Shown: positions 1 through 7,816 of the stretch, piece after piece
Position numbering within the stretch: position 1 is the stretch's first letter
How the letters are laid out: each line of letters starts with the position of its first letter
Source: an uncultured Porphyromonadaceae bacterium
Lineage (GTDB): Bacteria > Bacteroidota > Bacteroidia > Bacteroidales > Muribaculaceae
Assembly (NCBI GenBank): GCA_900547825.1
Contig: URII01000018.1
Coordinates: forward strand, 1-40,430
DNA: 40,430 bases
Direction of reading: 5' to 3'
Translations under genes and position numbers: made by a program
The notes under the pieces: generated by a model
Told to the model about the DNA's origin: nothing
Seen by the model: the letters and a program-made list of their open reading frames with translations, nothing else
Databases searched by the model: none

Positions 1-418
1 CGAAGCTGGTCTCTTCGAGTATCTCCCGGGTGGTATATATCGGCGATTTTGTGCGCAGGGCTATAGCCACGGCATCGGAGGTGCGGGCATCCAATTTCAC
101 TTCACGCGAACCGTCGGTAAAGGTCAGTTCGCTTGAAAATATCCCGTCCTCAAACTTATATATGAAAACCTCTTTGAGAGTCACCCCGAACGCATGCGCG
201 AAACTCACGAAAAGATCATGGGTCATGGGCCGCTGGGGAGTAATGTTCTCCATTCTCACAGCTATTGACTGGGCGTCGGGGGCGCCTATTATTATAGGTA
301 TCTTCACGGGCCCGTCAACCTGAGCCAGCACCAGTGCGTATGCGCCTGACTGCAACTGATTGTAGGACAAGCCCATGATCCGCAGCCTTACACGCCCGTC
401 ATTGTCGTCTTCATTCAT
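1..418 (-). CDS. Bifunctional nuclease family protein (BFN/DUF151), partial
   Basis: The gene starts at ATG 418-416 on the minus strand and runs off the left edge, so only about 139 N-terminal residues are visible. The translation begins MNEDDNDGRVRLRIMGLSYN and continues with a BFN-like core: LVLAQVDGPVKIPIIIGAPD, then a stretch ending AVRMENITPQRPMTHD, and later LDARTSDAVAIALRTKSPIY. The I-x-I-G-x-x-(D/E)-A-x-x-I and (R)xSDAxALA patterns are the signature of this family, related to plant and bacterial BFN proteins. Bacterial members are small cytoplasmic proteins; nuclease activity is known for plant homologues and is only inferred here. Two bases separate the stop of mnmA from this start, so it is probably the last gene of the operon beginning near 2435. 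In Bacteroidetes these proteins are often near 200 residues, so roughly a third may lie outside. Confidence 0.85.
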   Translation of the reverse strand, partial: MNEDDNDGRVRLRIMGLSYNQLQSGAYALVLAQVDGPVKIPIIIGAPDAQSIAVRMENITPQRPMTHDLFVSFAHAFGVTLKEVFIYKFEDGIFSSELTFTDGSREVKLDARTSDAVAIALRTKSPIYTTREILEETSF

Positions 419-420
419 GG

Positions 421-1503
421 TCATTGCATTACGATATTACGTCCCGTGATTATGCCGCTGCCATAACACAGCCTGCTGCCACGGTCATATATTACGGCAA
501 ACTGTCCCGGGGCTATCCCCTGCACCTTGCCCTCACTCTCAATAACATACTCGCCGTCGCCGAGCGCTGTAAGGCGCGCGGGCATAAACTCCGGCGTGTG
601 ACGGTTCTTGAACGTTATTTCCACACTGCCCTCCTCTGAGGCCCACGGGTCAAGGGTGATCCAGTGCATCTCTGCAATATGAAGTGTGCGGCCATATTGC
701 CGCTCGGTGTCATAACCGCCCGACACATACACCACATTGTCGTGTACATTCTTCTTGACCACATACCATGGTCCGCCGCTGAGGCCAAGCCCTTTGCGCT
801 GGCCTATGGTGTGGAACCAGTAGCCGCGGTGCTCGCCGAGCTTGCGGCCTGTCTCTATCTCCACAATGGGGCCGCGGCGCTCACCGAGATGTCGTCGTAT
901 GAAATCGTTGTAGTTTATCTTGCCGAGAAAACATATACCCTGCGAGTCGCGGCGCTTGGCATTCGGCAGTTTAATGTCAAGGGCTATCTCACGCACCCGG
1001 CTCTTGGGCAGATCGCCTATGGGAAACATGGCATGCTCCACCTGTGCACGGGTAATGCGTGCCAGAAAATCTGTCTGGTCCTTGACCGGATCCACCCCCG
1101 TGGCAAGGAATGTATTTCCGTCAATCAGAGCCGTACGCGCATAATGACCGGTGGCGGTCTTGTCGAAATCTTTGCCCCAGCGCTCCTCAAAGTAACCGAA
1201 CTTGATCATGCGGTTACACATTATATCCGGATTCGGGGTAAGCCCTTCACGGACGGTGCGCAGCGCATATTCCATGACATTGTCCCAATACTCCTCATGG
1301 AGCGAGACCACATCAAACGGTAGTCCGTAACGTGCGGCTATGAAGCGGCACATCTCTATATCCTCCTCGGCCGAACAGTCGCCCTCTCCGTCATCCAGCC
1401 CTATGCGTATATAGAACAGATGGAGATCGTGCCCCTGCTCCACAAGGCGGTGCACTGCCACAGCGCTGTCAACGCCTCCCGATATAAGCATCGCTATCCT
1501 CAT
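421..1503 (-). CDS. mnmA: tRNA-specific 2-thiouridylase MnmA
   Basis: A 360-residue cytoplasmic enzyme that activates and thiolates the wobble uridine (U34) of Lys, Glu and Gln tRNAs, using ATP and sulfur delivered by a relay. The N-terminal PP-loop SGGVDSAVAV lies at residues 8-17. Two cysteines match the catalytic pair, one in NPDIMCNRMIKFG and one in DSQGICFLG. TGHYAR, DQTDFLARI and HTIGQRKGLG are also family motifs, followed by the C-terminal beta-barrel. I take ATG 1503-1501 as start. A GTG three bases upstream (1506) would also work, but the ATG overlaps the upstream stop by one base (TGATG), which suggests translational coupling. The length fits the family. Bacteroidetes often carry more than one mnmA-like gene, so this may not be the only copy in the genome. 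Confidence 0.93.
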   Translation of the reverse strand: MRIAMLISGGVDSAVAVHRLVEQGHDLHLFYIRIGLDDGEGDCSAEEDIEMCRFIAARYGLPFDVVSLHEEYWDNVMEYALRTVREGLTPNPDIMCNRMIKFGYFEERWGKDFDKTATGHYARTALIDGNTFLATGVDPVKDQTDFLARITRAQVEHAMFPIGDLPKSRVREIALDIKLPNAKRRDSQGICFLGKINYNDFIRRHLGERRGPIVEIETGRKLGEHRGYWFHTIGQRKGLGLSGGPWYVVKKNVHDNVVYVSGGYDTERQYGRTLHIAEMHWITLDPWASEEGSVEITFKNRHTPEFMPARLTALGDGEYVIESEGKVQGIAPGQFAVIYDRGSRLCYGSGIITGRNIVMQ

Positions 1504-2435
1504 CACTGCAACACTTTGAGGTTACGCAAACGGTACAGTATGGCCATCACATCATCCACGGTGATGTTCTTGTCAACGATAAATCCCTCCCTGTTCAACA
1601 CATACCAGGCCGGGGTCGAACGGACATCATATACCATATCGGCATCAGGCGATGCGCCCACAGTCCACTCGGCGGGGTAACGTTCCACGCCACGGCGCCA
1701 TTCGTCATCAGCCTCACCCGGATACACACACACTATGTTGACAAGGCCGTTCTTTATCATCCGGCTCACAAGATAATCCACATGCAGCCGCATACGTGCC
1801 GTGTTGCAGTCAGTGCAATCCGGATCGTTGAAAAACAGCACCGTGAATACAAGGGCCGAATCAGGCTGCGCCACGATGTTGCGCACAGAGCCGTCGCGCA
1901 ACGTGATTTTCAGATCAGGAGCCGGAGAGCCTATCCGTGTGTTTTCAAGAAGTTTAAGCCGCTGTGAAGCACGCATACGCTCAGCTTTGTCAACCTTTTT
2001 ATTGTCCGCAAGCGCCTTTAGAAACGGGATATACAGATCATCGCTCCAAAATGAGGCGGAAGGGCCGTAAAGGGCATTCTCTGCCACACGCGATATGGCA
2101 ACAAGACGTTTCGGATCCTTCGACGCCTCCCCTATCAGTCGCCCTATCGATGCTGCCGCAACATCTTCCGAGGCATGCGGCATAAGCGATATATAGTCGC
2201 TGAACGTGCCGGCCAGATCAGCCTGCGGGGCTGAAAACACCCGGTTCATATCGGCCATGTCCCAGAAATGTGTGACATAATAATCGGCCCGGGCACCGAA
2301 AGTGGATATGGTATCGGGCACCGAAGGATATTTGAACATAGTCTCCGAGGCTTTCCGTTCCTGGGCGCTCAGAGCCGCAACACATCCGGCCAGCAAAGCC
2401 ACCGGAAGGATATATCGAGTGATTATTTTCATCAT
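1503..2435 (-). CDS. DUF5106 / thioredoxin-fold periplasmic protein
   Basis: Signal sequence MMKIITRYILPVALLAGC..., then a DUF5106-type alpha-helical region over about residues 30-175, then a TlpA-like thioredoxin fold opening with RIGSPAPDLKITLRDGS and carrying a CTDC redox motif in NDPDCTDCNTARMRL. The STPAWYVLNREGFIVDKN segment supplies the cis-proline region. It likely acts in the periplasm or on the envelope as a thiol-disulfide reductase; the substrate is unknown. The leader contains LAGC, which resembles a lipobox, but the hydrophobic stretch continues to ALSAQ, so signal peptidase I cleavage after ALSA is equally plausible. The reading frame stays open upstream to 2663, but I reject that start: ATG 2435 or 2432 begins the signal peptide and sits 28 bases or more downstream of a good -7 element. 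First gene of the operon with mnmA. Confidence 0.82.
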   Translation of the reverse strand: MMKIITRYILPVALLAGCVAALSAQERKASETMFKYPSVPDTISTFGARADYYVTHFWDMADMNRVFSAPQADLAGTFSDYISLMPHASEDVAAASIGRLIGEASKDPKRLVAISRVAENALYGPSASFWSDDLYIPFLKALADNKKVDKAERMRASQRLKLLENTRIGSPAPDLKITLRDGSVRNIVAQPDSALVFTVLFFNDPDCTDCNTARMRLHVDYLVSRMIKNGLVNIVCVYPGEADDEWRRGVERYPAEWTVGASPDADMVYDVRSTPAWYVLNREGFIVDKNITVDDVMAILYRLRNLKVLQ

Positions 2436-2462
2436 GAGAGGTATTCTTGATAAAGATACCCA

Positions 2463-2470
2463 CAAAGGTA
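2463..2470 (-). promoter_or_regulatory. Promoter -7 element TACCTTTG for the DUF5106-mnmA-BFN operon
   Basis: On the minus strand TACCTTTG matches the Bacteroidetes TAnnTTTG -7 consensus, about 28 bases before the DUF5106 start codon. No clear -33 TTG is seen at the usual distance. It lies back to back with the plus-strand element at 2513-2520. Confidence 0.6.
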
Positions 2471-2512
2471 ACAAAATTGCACGAAACAGGAAGCTGTTTA
2501 AAAAAGTTTCTC

Positions 2513-2520
2513 TATCTTTG
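2513..2520 (+). promoter_or_regulatory. Promoter -7 element TATCTTTG for the 1494-residue surface protein
   Basis: TATCTTTG matches TAnnTTTG and is placed about 75 bases before ATG 2596, giving a leader of roughly 70 bases. The upstream -33 match is poor (TGTTTAA region). Confidence 0.5.
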
Positions 2521-2595
2521 TTCCGACAACACAATCCACTAACATAGCCCATAAACGCGGCAATTTTCATCCCATTATCCCCTGTTACTTTCTCT

Positions 2596-5500
2596 ATGTG
2601 CAATTCTATCTTTAAAGCGCTGGCAACATTAGCCTGCGCAGCAGTCCTGTCACCCGCGGTCATAGCCCAGCCGCCAGGAAGTTCCTTTAATCCTCCAAGT
2701 TCAAAACGTCAGGCATATAACGCCGGCACCAAACGGGGATTCACACCTCTGCCGGCAAACCGGCAGCAGCCCCAAGGTCCGTTGAAAGCCGCACCGGCAC
2801 CCGGATCGGCGTATGCCTCCATCACCTACTGTTCAGCCTGGGACTACTCCGACAACCCCTCCTACGGCGTGTTCCGTTTCCCCCTGTCAGGCACACCTAC
2901 CACCTTCAGGGCGCTGGCCCGCAACGAGAACCTTGTAGGTAATGCAGGGGCCGTATTCGCCGACGGAAAATATTTCGCGGCAAAATCATGGGAAGTGCTC
3001 GGGCAGGTAATGAGCATGGACTACTATGTGTATGACTCCTCCACATGGCAGCAGATATCGCATATGACGGGCGATCCGGGATTCAAAGCCATGGACCTCA
3101 CATGCGATCCTGTTACAGGACGCGTTTATGGTTCATTCGTGAACCGCAGTGAAGGCTACTACTATTTCGGAACGCTCGACATAAACACAGGTGCCGTGAC
3201 CGAGATAGCCAGGTACGGACAAGAAATGGCGTTTACCGGCATAGCCGCCGACAACGACGGCACATTGTTTGCCATCACCAATGAAGGCACCCTGTATACC
3301 ATCGACCGGACAACCGGCGCCTACACTACAGTAGGTGAGACAGGGCTTGCCACCACCTACACCACATCCGCAACCATCGACCCGTCGGACGGACATATGT
3401 ACTATGCCGTAGCCGTTGACGGACAGGAGGCCCTTTGGCGCATCGACACCTCCACAGCCTCAGCCCAGAAGGTATATGACATGCCCGACGCCGAACTCAT
3501 CGCCGGACTTTATATTCCCGGTGCCGCCATATCGGCCGCAGCACCGGCGGCAGCCACAAATTTCACCCCGGAGTTTCCGGAAGGCAATCTCAGCGGATCG
3601 CTAAGCTTCACCGTTCCTTCCGTAACCTACAGCGGCGCAGCGGCCTCAGGCAATGTAACCTATACAATAACCATTGACGGTTCGCAATATACAACCGGAT
3701 CTGCGACATGCGGCACCTCTGTCACCGAGCAGATTTCAGTACCTGAATCGGGCGAATACACCTTAGGGGTGACTCTTACCAACGCATCAGGCACCAGCCC
3801 GTTGACCCGCAGCACATTGTTTATAGGTCATGACACACCTGAGCCGGTGAAAGATGTTAGAATAAGCTATGCCGACGGAGCGTTTACCGTGACATGGAAG
3901 CCATCCGCTGCCAGTCACGGAGGATATCTGAATCCCGCGGAACTTACCTATACTGTAATCCGCCATCCCGACGGCACAACTGTAGCAACAGGTATAACAG
4001 GCACCTCATTTACCGATCCGGTGACGGAGGAAGGCAACCGTATAGGCTACACTTATTCCGTATATCCGGTATACCGCGGATTTTCCGCAGATGCAGTCAC
4101 ATCAAACATCTGGTATATCGGCCATATCACCCCTCCGTTTACCGAGGATTTCACAAATACGGAGACTCTGGAGGATTTCACCATAATCAATGCCAACGGC
4201 GATGACCGCACCTGGCAGTGGGACAAAGGCCAGATGCGGACAAACATATCCACAAGCCTGGTAACTGACGACTATCTGGTGCTGCCGCCCGTAATGCTTG
4301 AACAAGGTAAAAGCTATAATTTCTCATTCGATGTACGTTGCCAGATGGCCAAATATCCCGAACGCTTTGCCGCATACGTGGGTACGGCTCCCACAGTAGA
4401 AGCACTGACAACCGAACTGATTCCGGCCACCGAAACATCATCGGAAACTTACGAACGGCAATCGGCCGGCTTCACTCCTCCGGCCACCGGACTGTACTAT
4501 TTCGCGGTGAAAGGATGCTCCGAGCCCGACCGCTATTATCTGTGGATCGACAACGTGGCCATCACGGCTCCCGTCGAGGCATCGCTTCCCTCCGCACCCA
4601 CGGCATTTACCGTCACACCTGCTCCGGAAGGCGCCCTGTCAGCCACCCTGAAAGCAAAGGCTCCGGAAACCGACCTTGCAGGCAACAGGCTCACAGCCAT
4701 AGCACATATGAAACTTCTGCGCGGGGAAACCGTAATAGCCACTCTCAACCCTGCACCCGGTGAGGAAATAACGTTTACCGACAACTCTCCGTCCAACGGC
4801 CTCAACACTTATACCGCAGTAGCCTACAACAGCGCAGGAAAAGGCGTCGAAGCCACCGCCGAAGCATATATCGGAGTATACCTGCCTCGTGATGTGGAAA
4901 ATGTAATTGTGAAACGCACCGAAACCACAGGACAGATACAGCTGACATGGGACCGTGTCACCGCCGACACAGAGGGTAATCCGCTTTCCGGCGAGGCCGT
5001 AACTTACACCGCAGTACGCTACGACGGCTACGGCAATGAGACAGTGATAGCCGACCGGACAACCGACACCTCGCTTACGGACATGCCTCTGCCCCCAGGC
5101 ACTGCACAGGACTTTGTTCAATATTATGTAACAGCCACAGATGCGGCAGGCACGTCATCCGAATCATGGTCACATGCCATAGCTGTAGGCACACCTTACA
5201 CCTCTCCCTGGCACGAATCATGGGCCGAGGGCCTGTCCTCGAATCTCTACGGCATTGACCGTCCGGACGAAAGCACCGCCACATGGCGCCTTGTAACCGA
5301 CCATACACAACCCGGGGTCACCTCACACGACGGCGACAACGGCTATCTTATGTTCGAAGGCAACTCCATTGGCGAGGAAGCCACCATATTCTCCGGCCTG
5401 ATAGACCTTACAGGACTCAACCATCCGGCAATACAGCTATATTACAATGCTTTCGGAGCGTCGAACACACTCGAGATAATGGTGAACGACGGCCAAGGCG

Positions 5501-7080
5501 ACGGATTTGTCACCGTACGGAAAGTTGAGATGGCAGGCGAATCCGACGGCTGGACGCGCATTCTCGCAAGCCTTGAGGAGTATAAAGGCAAGCAGATCCA
5601 ATGGGCTGTGAAAGGAACACTTGACACCCATCGCACCAACGTCATAGACAATATATCCATACTCTCCGTGCCTGAGATAAACGCAGCCATGTCAGACATA
5701 ACGGCTCCGATAAGGGCTAAAGTGGGAGAAAAAGCCATAATCGAAACCAAAGTGGAAAATGCAGGAGTAAACCCGATTACGGACTATACACTCATCCTGC
5801 GGTGCAACGGCAAGGAATATTCCACACTTCCCGGCGTACCGTTGGAATCGGGCATGTCGGCTGTCATACCGTTTGAAGTAGAGATCGGCGCCATCTCCCC
5901 GCGCGATCTGACTTTCTCCGCCACAGTGGAAATGCCGGGTGACGAGATTGCTGACGACAACACATCGGATGAGGTATCCGTAAGGGTGCTCCAGCATCCG
6001 TGGCCGTCACCGTCAGGAATTACAGCCGAAGCCACAGGCGAGGGAGCCACTATCAAATGGAATGCCCCTGACCTCAACTTCCCCACCCCTGTTGAAGCGA
6101 CCGACGGAGCCGAGGATTATGTATCTTTCTCCATCGGTCTGTCCAACACCACATTGATTGACGACAACATAGGCGAATGGACAATGGTTGACCGCGACGG
6201 ACTCTACACCATAGGCATAGGCACCGGCAACACCCTTATGCCTAATGCCACACTTCCCATGGCATTTCAGGTGTTCTGTGCTGCCGACGGAGGCCTGCAA
6301 GGCGAAGCCTGGACTCCGCATTCGGGACGCAAGATGTTTGTGGCTTTCTCAGCCATAGCCATGTCGGGCGAAAACGAACGCAACGACGACTGGATGATCT
6401 CCCCGCAACTCACAGGCCACGCGCAGAGGATAAGTTTCTACGGACGTTCAGCTACCGATCTCTACGGTTACGAGTCCATGGAAATTCTTTACTCAACAAC
6501 CACTGCCGACCCATCCGAATTCGTATCAATAGCAACGATTGATGAAGTTCCCGTAGAATGGACCTCTTACTCCTACAATCTGCCCGAAGGTGCAAAATAC
6601 TTTGCAATCCGATGCACGTCCGACAACAAATTTGCCCTGTGCATCGACGACGTGACCTTCACCCCCGGAGGGTTTGGTGTAAAAGGCCTTGAACTGATCG
6701 GCTACAATGTGTACCGCGACTCGGCTCCTGTCAACAGCCAGCCTCTGGCCCTGCCGGTGTTCCACGACCCTGACGCCATGACGGCGCCACACACCTATCA
6801 GGTCACTGCGCTTTACAATTTAGGCGAGAGTTCGCCAAGCGAACTTTATGTTCTTGATCCGTCGAACCTGTCGGATATTCTGACAGGACAGATTTCAGTG
6901 CACGGAATCCGTGGAGCCATCACAGTGGAAGCACCCGGACGTCACCGCGTGACAGTGAGCAACACCGATGGAACCGTAACGACCTCGATGGATTGTCATG
7001 ATCGCCTGCGGATTCCAATGAGTGCCGGAATCTACATTGTGAATGTCGACAGAATGGTGTTCAAAGTTCTCGTAAGATAA
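2596..7080 (+). CDS. Large secreted modular protein (beta-propeller-like, Fn3 and choice-of-anchor J modules, T9SS-like tail)
   Basis: A 1494-residue exported protein. Residues 1-24 are a signal peptide ending AVIA/QPP. Residues of about 55-310 form a propeller-like region with repeated Y/F-x-I/D-x-x-T-G turns (LDINTGAVTEI, YTIDRTTGAYTTVGETG). Fibronectin-III-like strands follow. Three jelly-roll modules resembling choice-of-anchor J / cleaved-adhesin domains begin near residues 513, 869 and 1186; each has a xxExF/W opening, a W-x-W or W-R segment, and an IDN/IDD-(V/I)-x-(I/F) ending (LWIDNVAITAP, NVIDNISILS, LCIDDVTFTPGG). A CARDB-like stretch sits near 1030-1130. The tail IPMSAGIYIVNVDRMVFKVLVR fits a type A T9SS sorting domain. 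I infer a surface or secreted adhesive or glycan-binding role. No catalytic motif was recognised. It is monocistronic with its own promoter and a downstream hairpin. Confidence 0.8.
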   Translation: MCNSIFKALATLACAAVLSPAVIAQPPGSSFNPPSSKRQAYNAGTKRGFTPLPANRQQPQGPLKAAPAPGSAYASITYCSAWDYSDNPSYGVFRFPLSGTPTTFRALARNENLVGNAGAVFADGKYFAAKSWEVLGQVMSMDYYVYDSSTWQQISHMTGDPGFKAMDLTCDPVTGRVYGSFVNRSEGYYYFGTLDINTGAVTEIARYGQEMAFTGIAADNDGTLFAITNEGTLYTIDRTTGAYTTVGETGLATTYTTSATIDPSDGHMYYAVAVDGQEALWRIDTSTASAQKVYDMPDAELIAGLYIPGAAISAAAPAAATNFTPEFPEGNLSGSLSFTVPSVTYSGAAASGNVTYTITIDGSQYTTGSATCGTSVTEQISVPESGEYTLGVTLTNASGTSPLTRSTLFIGHDTPEPVKDVRISYADGAFTVTWKPSAASHGGYLNPAELTYTVIRHPDGTTVATGITGTSFTDPVTEEGNRIGYTYSVYPVYRGFSADAVTSNIWYIGHITPPFTEDFTNTETLEDFTIINANGDDRTWQWDKGQMRTNISTSLVTDDYLVLPPVMLEQGKSYNFSFDVRCQMAKYPERFAAYVGTAPTVEALTTELIPATETSSETYERQSAGFTPPATGLYYFAVKGCSEPDRYYLWIDNVAITAPVEASLPSAPTAFTVTPAPEGALSATLKAKAPETDLAGNRLTAIAHMKLLRGETVIATLNPAPGEEITFTDNSPSNGLNTYTAVAYNSAGKGVEATAEAYIGVYLPRDVENVIVKRTETTGQIQLTWDRVTADTEGNPLSGEAVTYTAVRYDGYGNETVIADRTTDTSLTDMPLPPGTAQDFVQYYVTATDAAGTSSESWSHAIAVGTPYTSPWHESWAEGLSSNLYGIDRPDESTATWRLVTDHTQPGVTSHDGDNGYLMFEGNSIGEEATIFSGLIDLTGLNHPAIQLYYNAFGASNTLEIMVNDGQGDGFVTVRKVEMAGESDGWTRILASLEEYKGKQIQWAVKGTLDTHRTNVIDNISILSVPEINAAMSDITAPIRAKVGEKAIIETKVENAGVNPITDYTLILRCNGKEYSTLPGVPLESGMSAVIPFEVEIGAISPRDLTFSATVEMPGDEIADDNTSDEVSVRVLQHPWPSPSGITAEATGEGATIKWNAPDLNFPTPVEATDGAEDYVSFSIGLSNTTLIDDNIGEWTMVDRDGLYTIGIGTGNTLMPNATLPMAFQVFCAADGGLQGEAWTPHSGRKMFVAFSAIAMSGENERNDDWMISPQLTGHAQRISFYGRSATDLYGYESMEILYSTTTADPSEFVSIATIDEVPVEWTSYSYNLPEGAKYFAIRCTSDNKFALCIDDVTFTPGGFGVKGLELIGYNVYRDSAPVNSQPLALPVFHDPDAMTAPHTYQVTALYNLGESSPSELYVLDPSNLSDILTGQISVHGIRGAITVEAPGRHRVTVSNTDGTVTTSMDCHDRLRIPMSAGIYIVNVDRMVFKVLVR

Positions 7081-7104
7081 TTTTCCTTCCCGAATATAGA
7101 TTAA

Positions 7105-7151
7105 GCCGGAGGGCACAGCTGACGGAATCACCCGTCAATGTGCCCTCCGGC
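7105..7151. terminator. Bidirectional hairpin between convergent genes
   Basis: A 13-base inverted repeat (7105-7117 with 7139-7151, GCCGGAGGGCACA arm) encloses a second small dyad (tgacgg at 7120-7125 with ccgtca at 7132-7137). It sits between the convergent stops at 7080 and 7171. Uridine tracts on either side are weak, so termination is inferred from position and stem strength. Confidence 0.65.
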
Positions 7152-7170
7152 CTGTATAATTGTCTGAACC

Positions 7171-7659
7171 TTATCTGATTCGACCCTTGCTGTCTATATC
7201 GTATTTCTTATCTCGCCCTCCGGCATTCACTTTGACCCGGTGTACGTCATAGTCCTTTGTCTCCACACTTTCCACAAGTGCCTGCACACCCTGCTTTTCA
7301 AGTGCTTTATATATTTTACGCGGAAGCACATGCTTCATAAGCTCGGCCGAGAAAGTGGTGCCGTCAGGAGCATCCATCTCAGTCCAATGTCCGCTGAGGT
7401 CAAACTCAAGGTCTATACCGTCGGAAAATTCCACCTCATATCTGCTGTCGGCCGCATCGAGTTCGGCCTTGACCACACGGGCATCCTTGAAATTACGGTC
7501 GATAAACTTGCGGGCATCCTTAGGAAGCTGGCTCATGGCCACTGTACCTTCCATCATCGGGCCTACACCGCGATTAAGCCTCGGAACATTCTGTGCTACC
7601 GAGGGAACAGCAGCCATAATGGCTACAAACACCGCCAATGTTGTCAAAATCTTTTTCAT
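7171..7659 (-). CDS. PepSY-like periplasmic protein
   Basis: A 162-residue protein with signal peptide MKKILTTLAVFVAIMAAVPSVAQ. The mature part has two PepSY-like repeats: one from about residue 45 (LPKDARKFIDRNFKDARVVKAELD with YEVEFSDGIDLEFDLSGHWTEMD), the other from about residue 108 (VLPRKIYKALEKQGVQALVESVE with YDVHRVKVNAGGRDKKYDIDSKGRIR). The pattern of a helix followed by strands ending in G-x-W or G-x-I/R is that of the Bacteroidetes PepSY_like (BLIP-like) family, usually periplasmic and of unknown role. It stands alone between two hairpins, so it is probably transcribed by itself. I do not see a convincing -7 element; TATATTGG about 45 bases upstream is one mismatch from consensus. 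Confidence 0.8.
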   Translation of the reverse strand: MKKILTTLAVFVAIMAAVPSVAQNVPRLNRGVGPMMEGTVAMSQLPKDARKFIDRNFKDARVVKAELDAADSRYEVEFSDGIDLEFDLSGHWTEMDAPDGTTFSAELMKHVLPRKIYKALEKQGVQALVESVETKDYDVHRVKVNAGGRDKKYDIDSKGRIR

Positions 7660-7749
7660 AACGCTATAATTTTTATAAGTAACTCTTAAATAATCTTATA
7701 CCAATATAACTCGGACGGATGCAGTTTTGTTTGTGCACCAACACGAAAA

Positions 7750-7790
7750 TATAAAAAAGAATGGTGTCCGTAATCGTCGGACACCATTCT
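7750..7790 (-). terminator. Intrinsic terminator of the GH13-GH57 operon
   Basis: A perfect 13-base stem (7758-7770 with 7778-7790), loop of 7 bases (TAATCGT), followed on the minus strand by a TTTTTTAT run at 7757-7750. It lies 27 bases past the GH57 stop codon. A textbook Rho-independent terminator. Confidence 0.9.
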
Positions 7791-7816
7791 GATATAGGGA
7801 ATAAGAATTATTATTA

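Noticed and set aside
2436..2663. Longer N-terminus for the DUF5106 protein reaching 2663
   Set aside because: It would run through the promoter and into the opposite-strand gene at 2596, and would bury the signal peptide that starts at 2435/2432.
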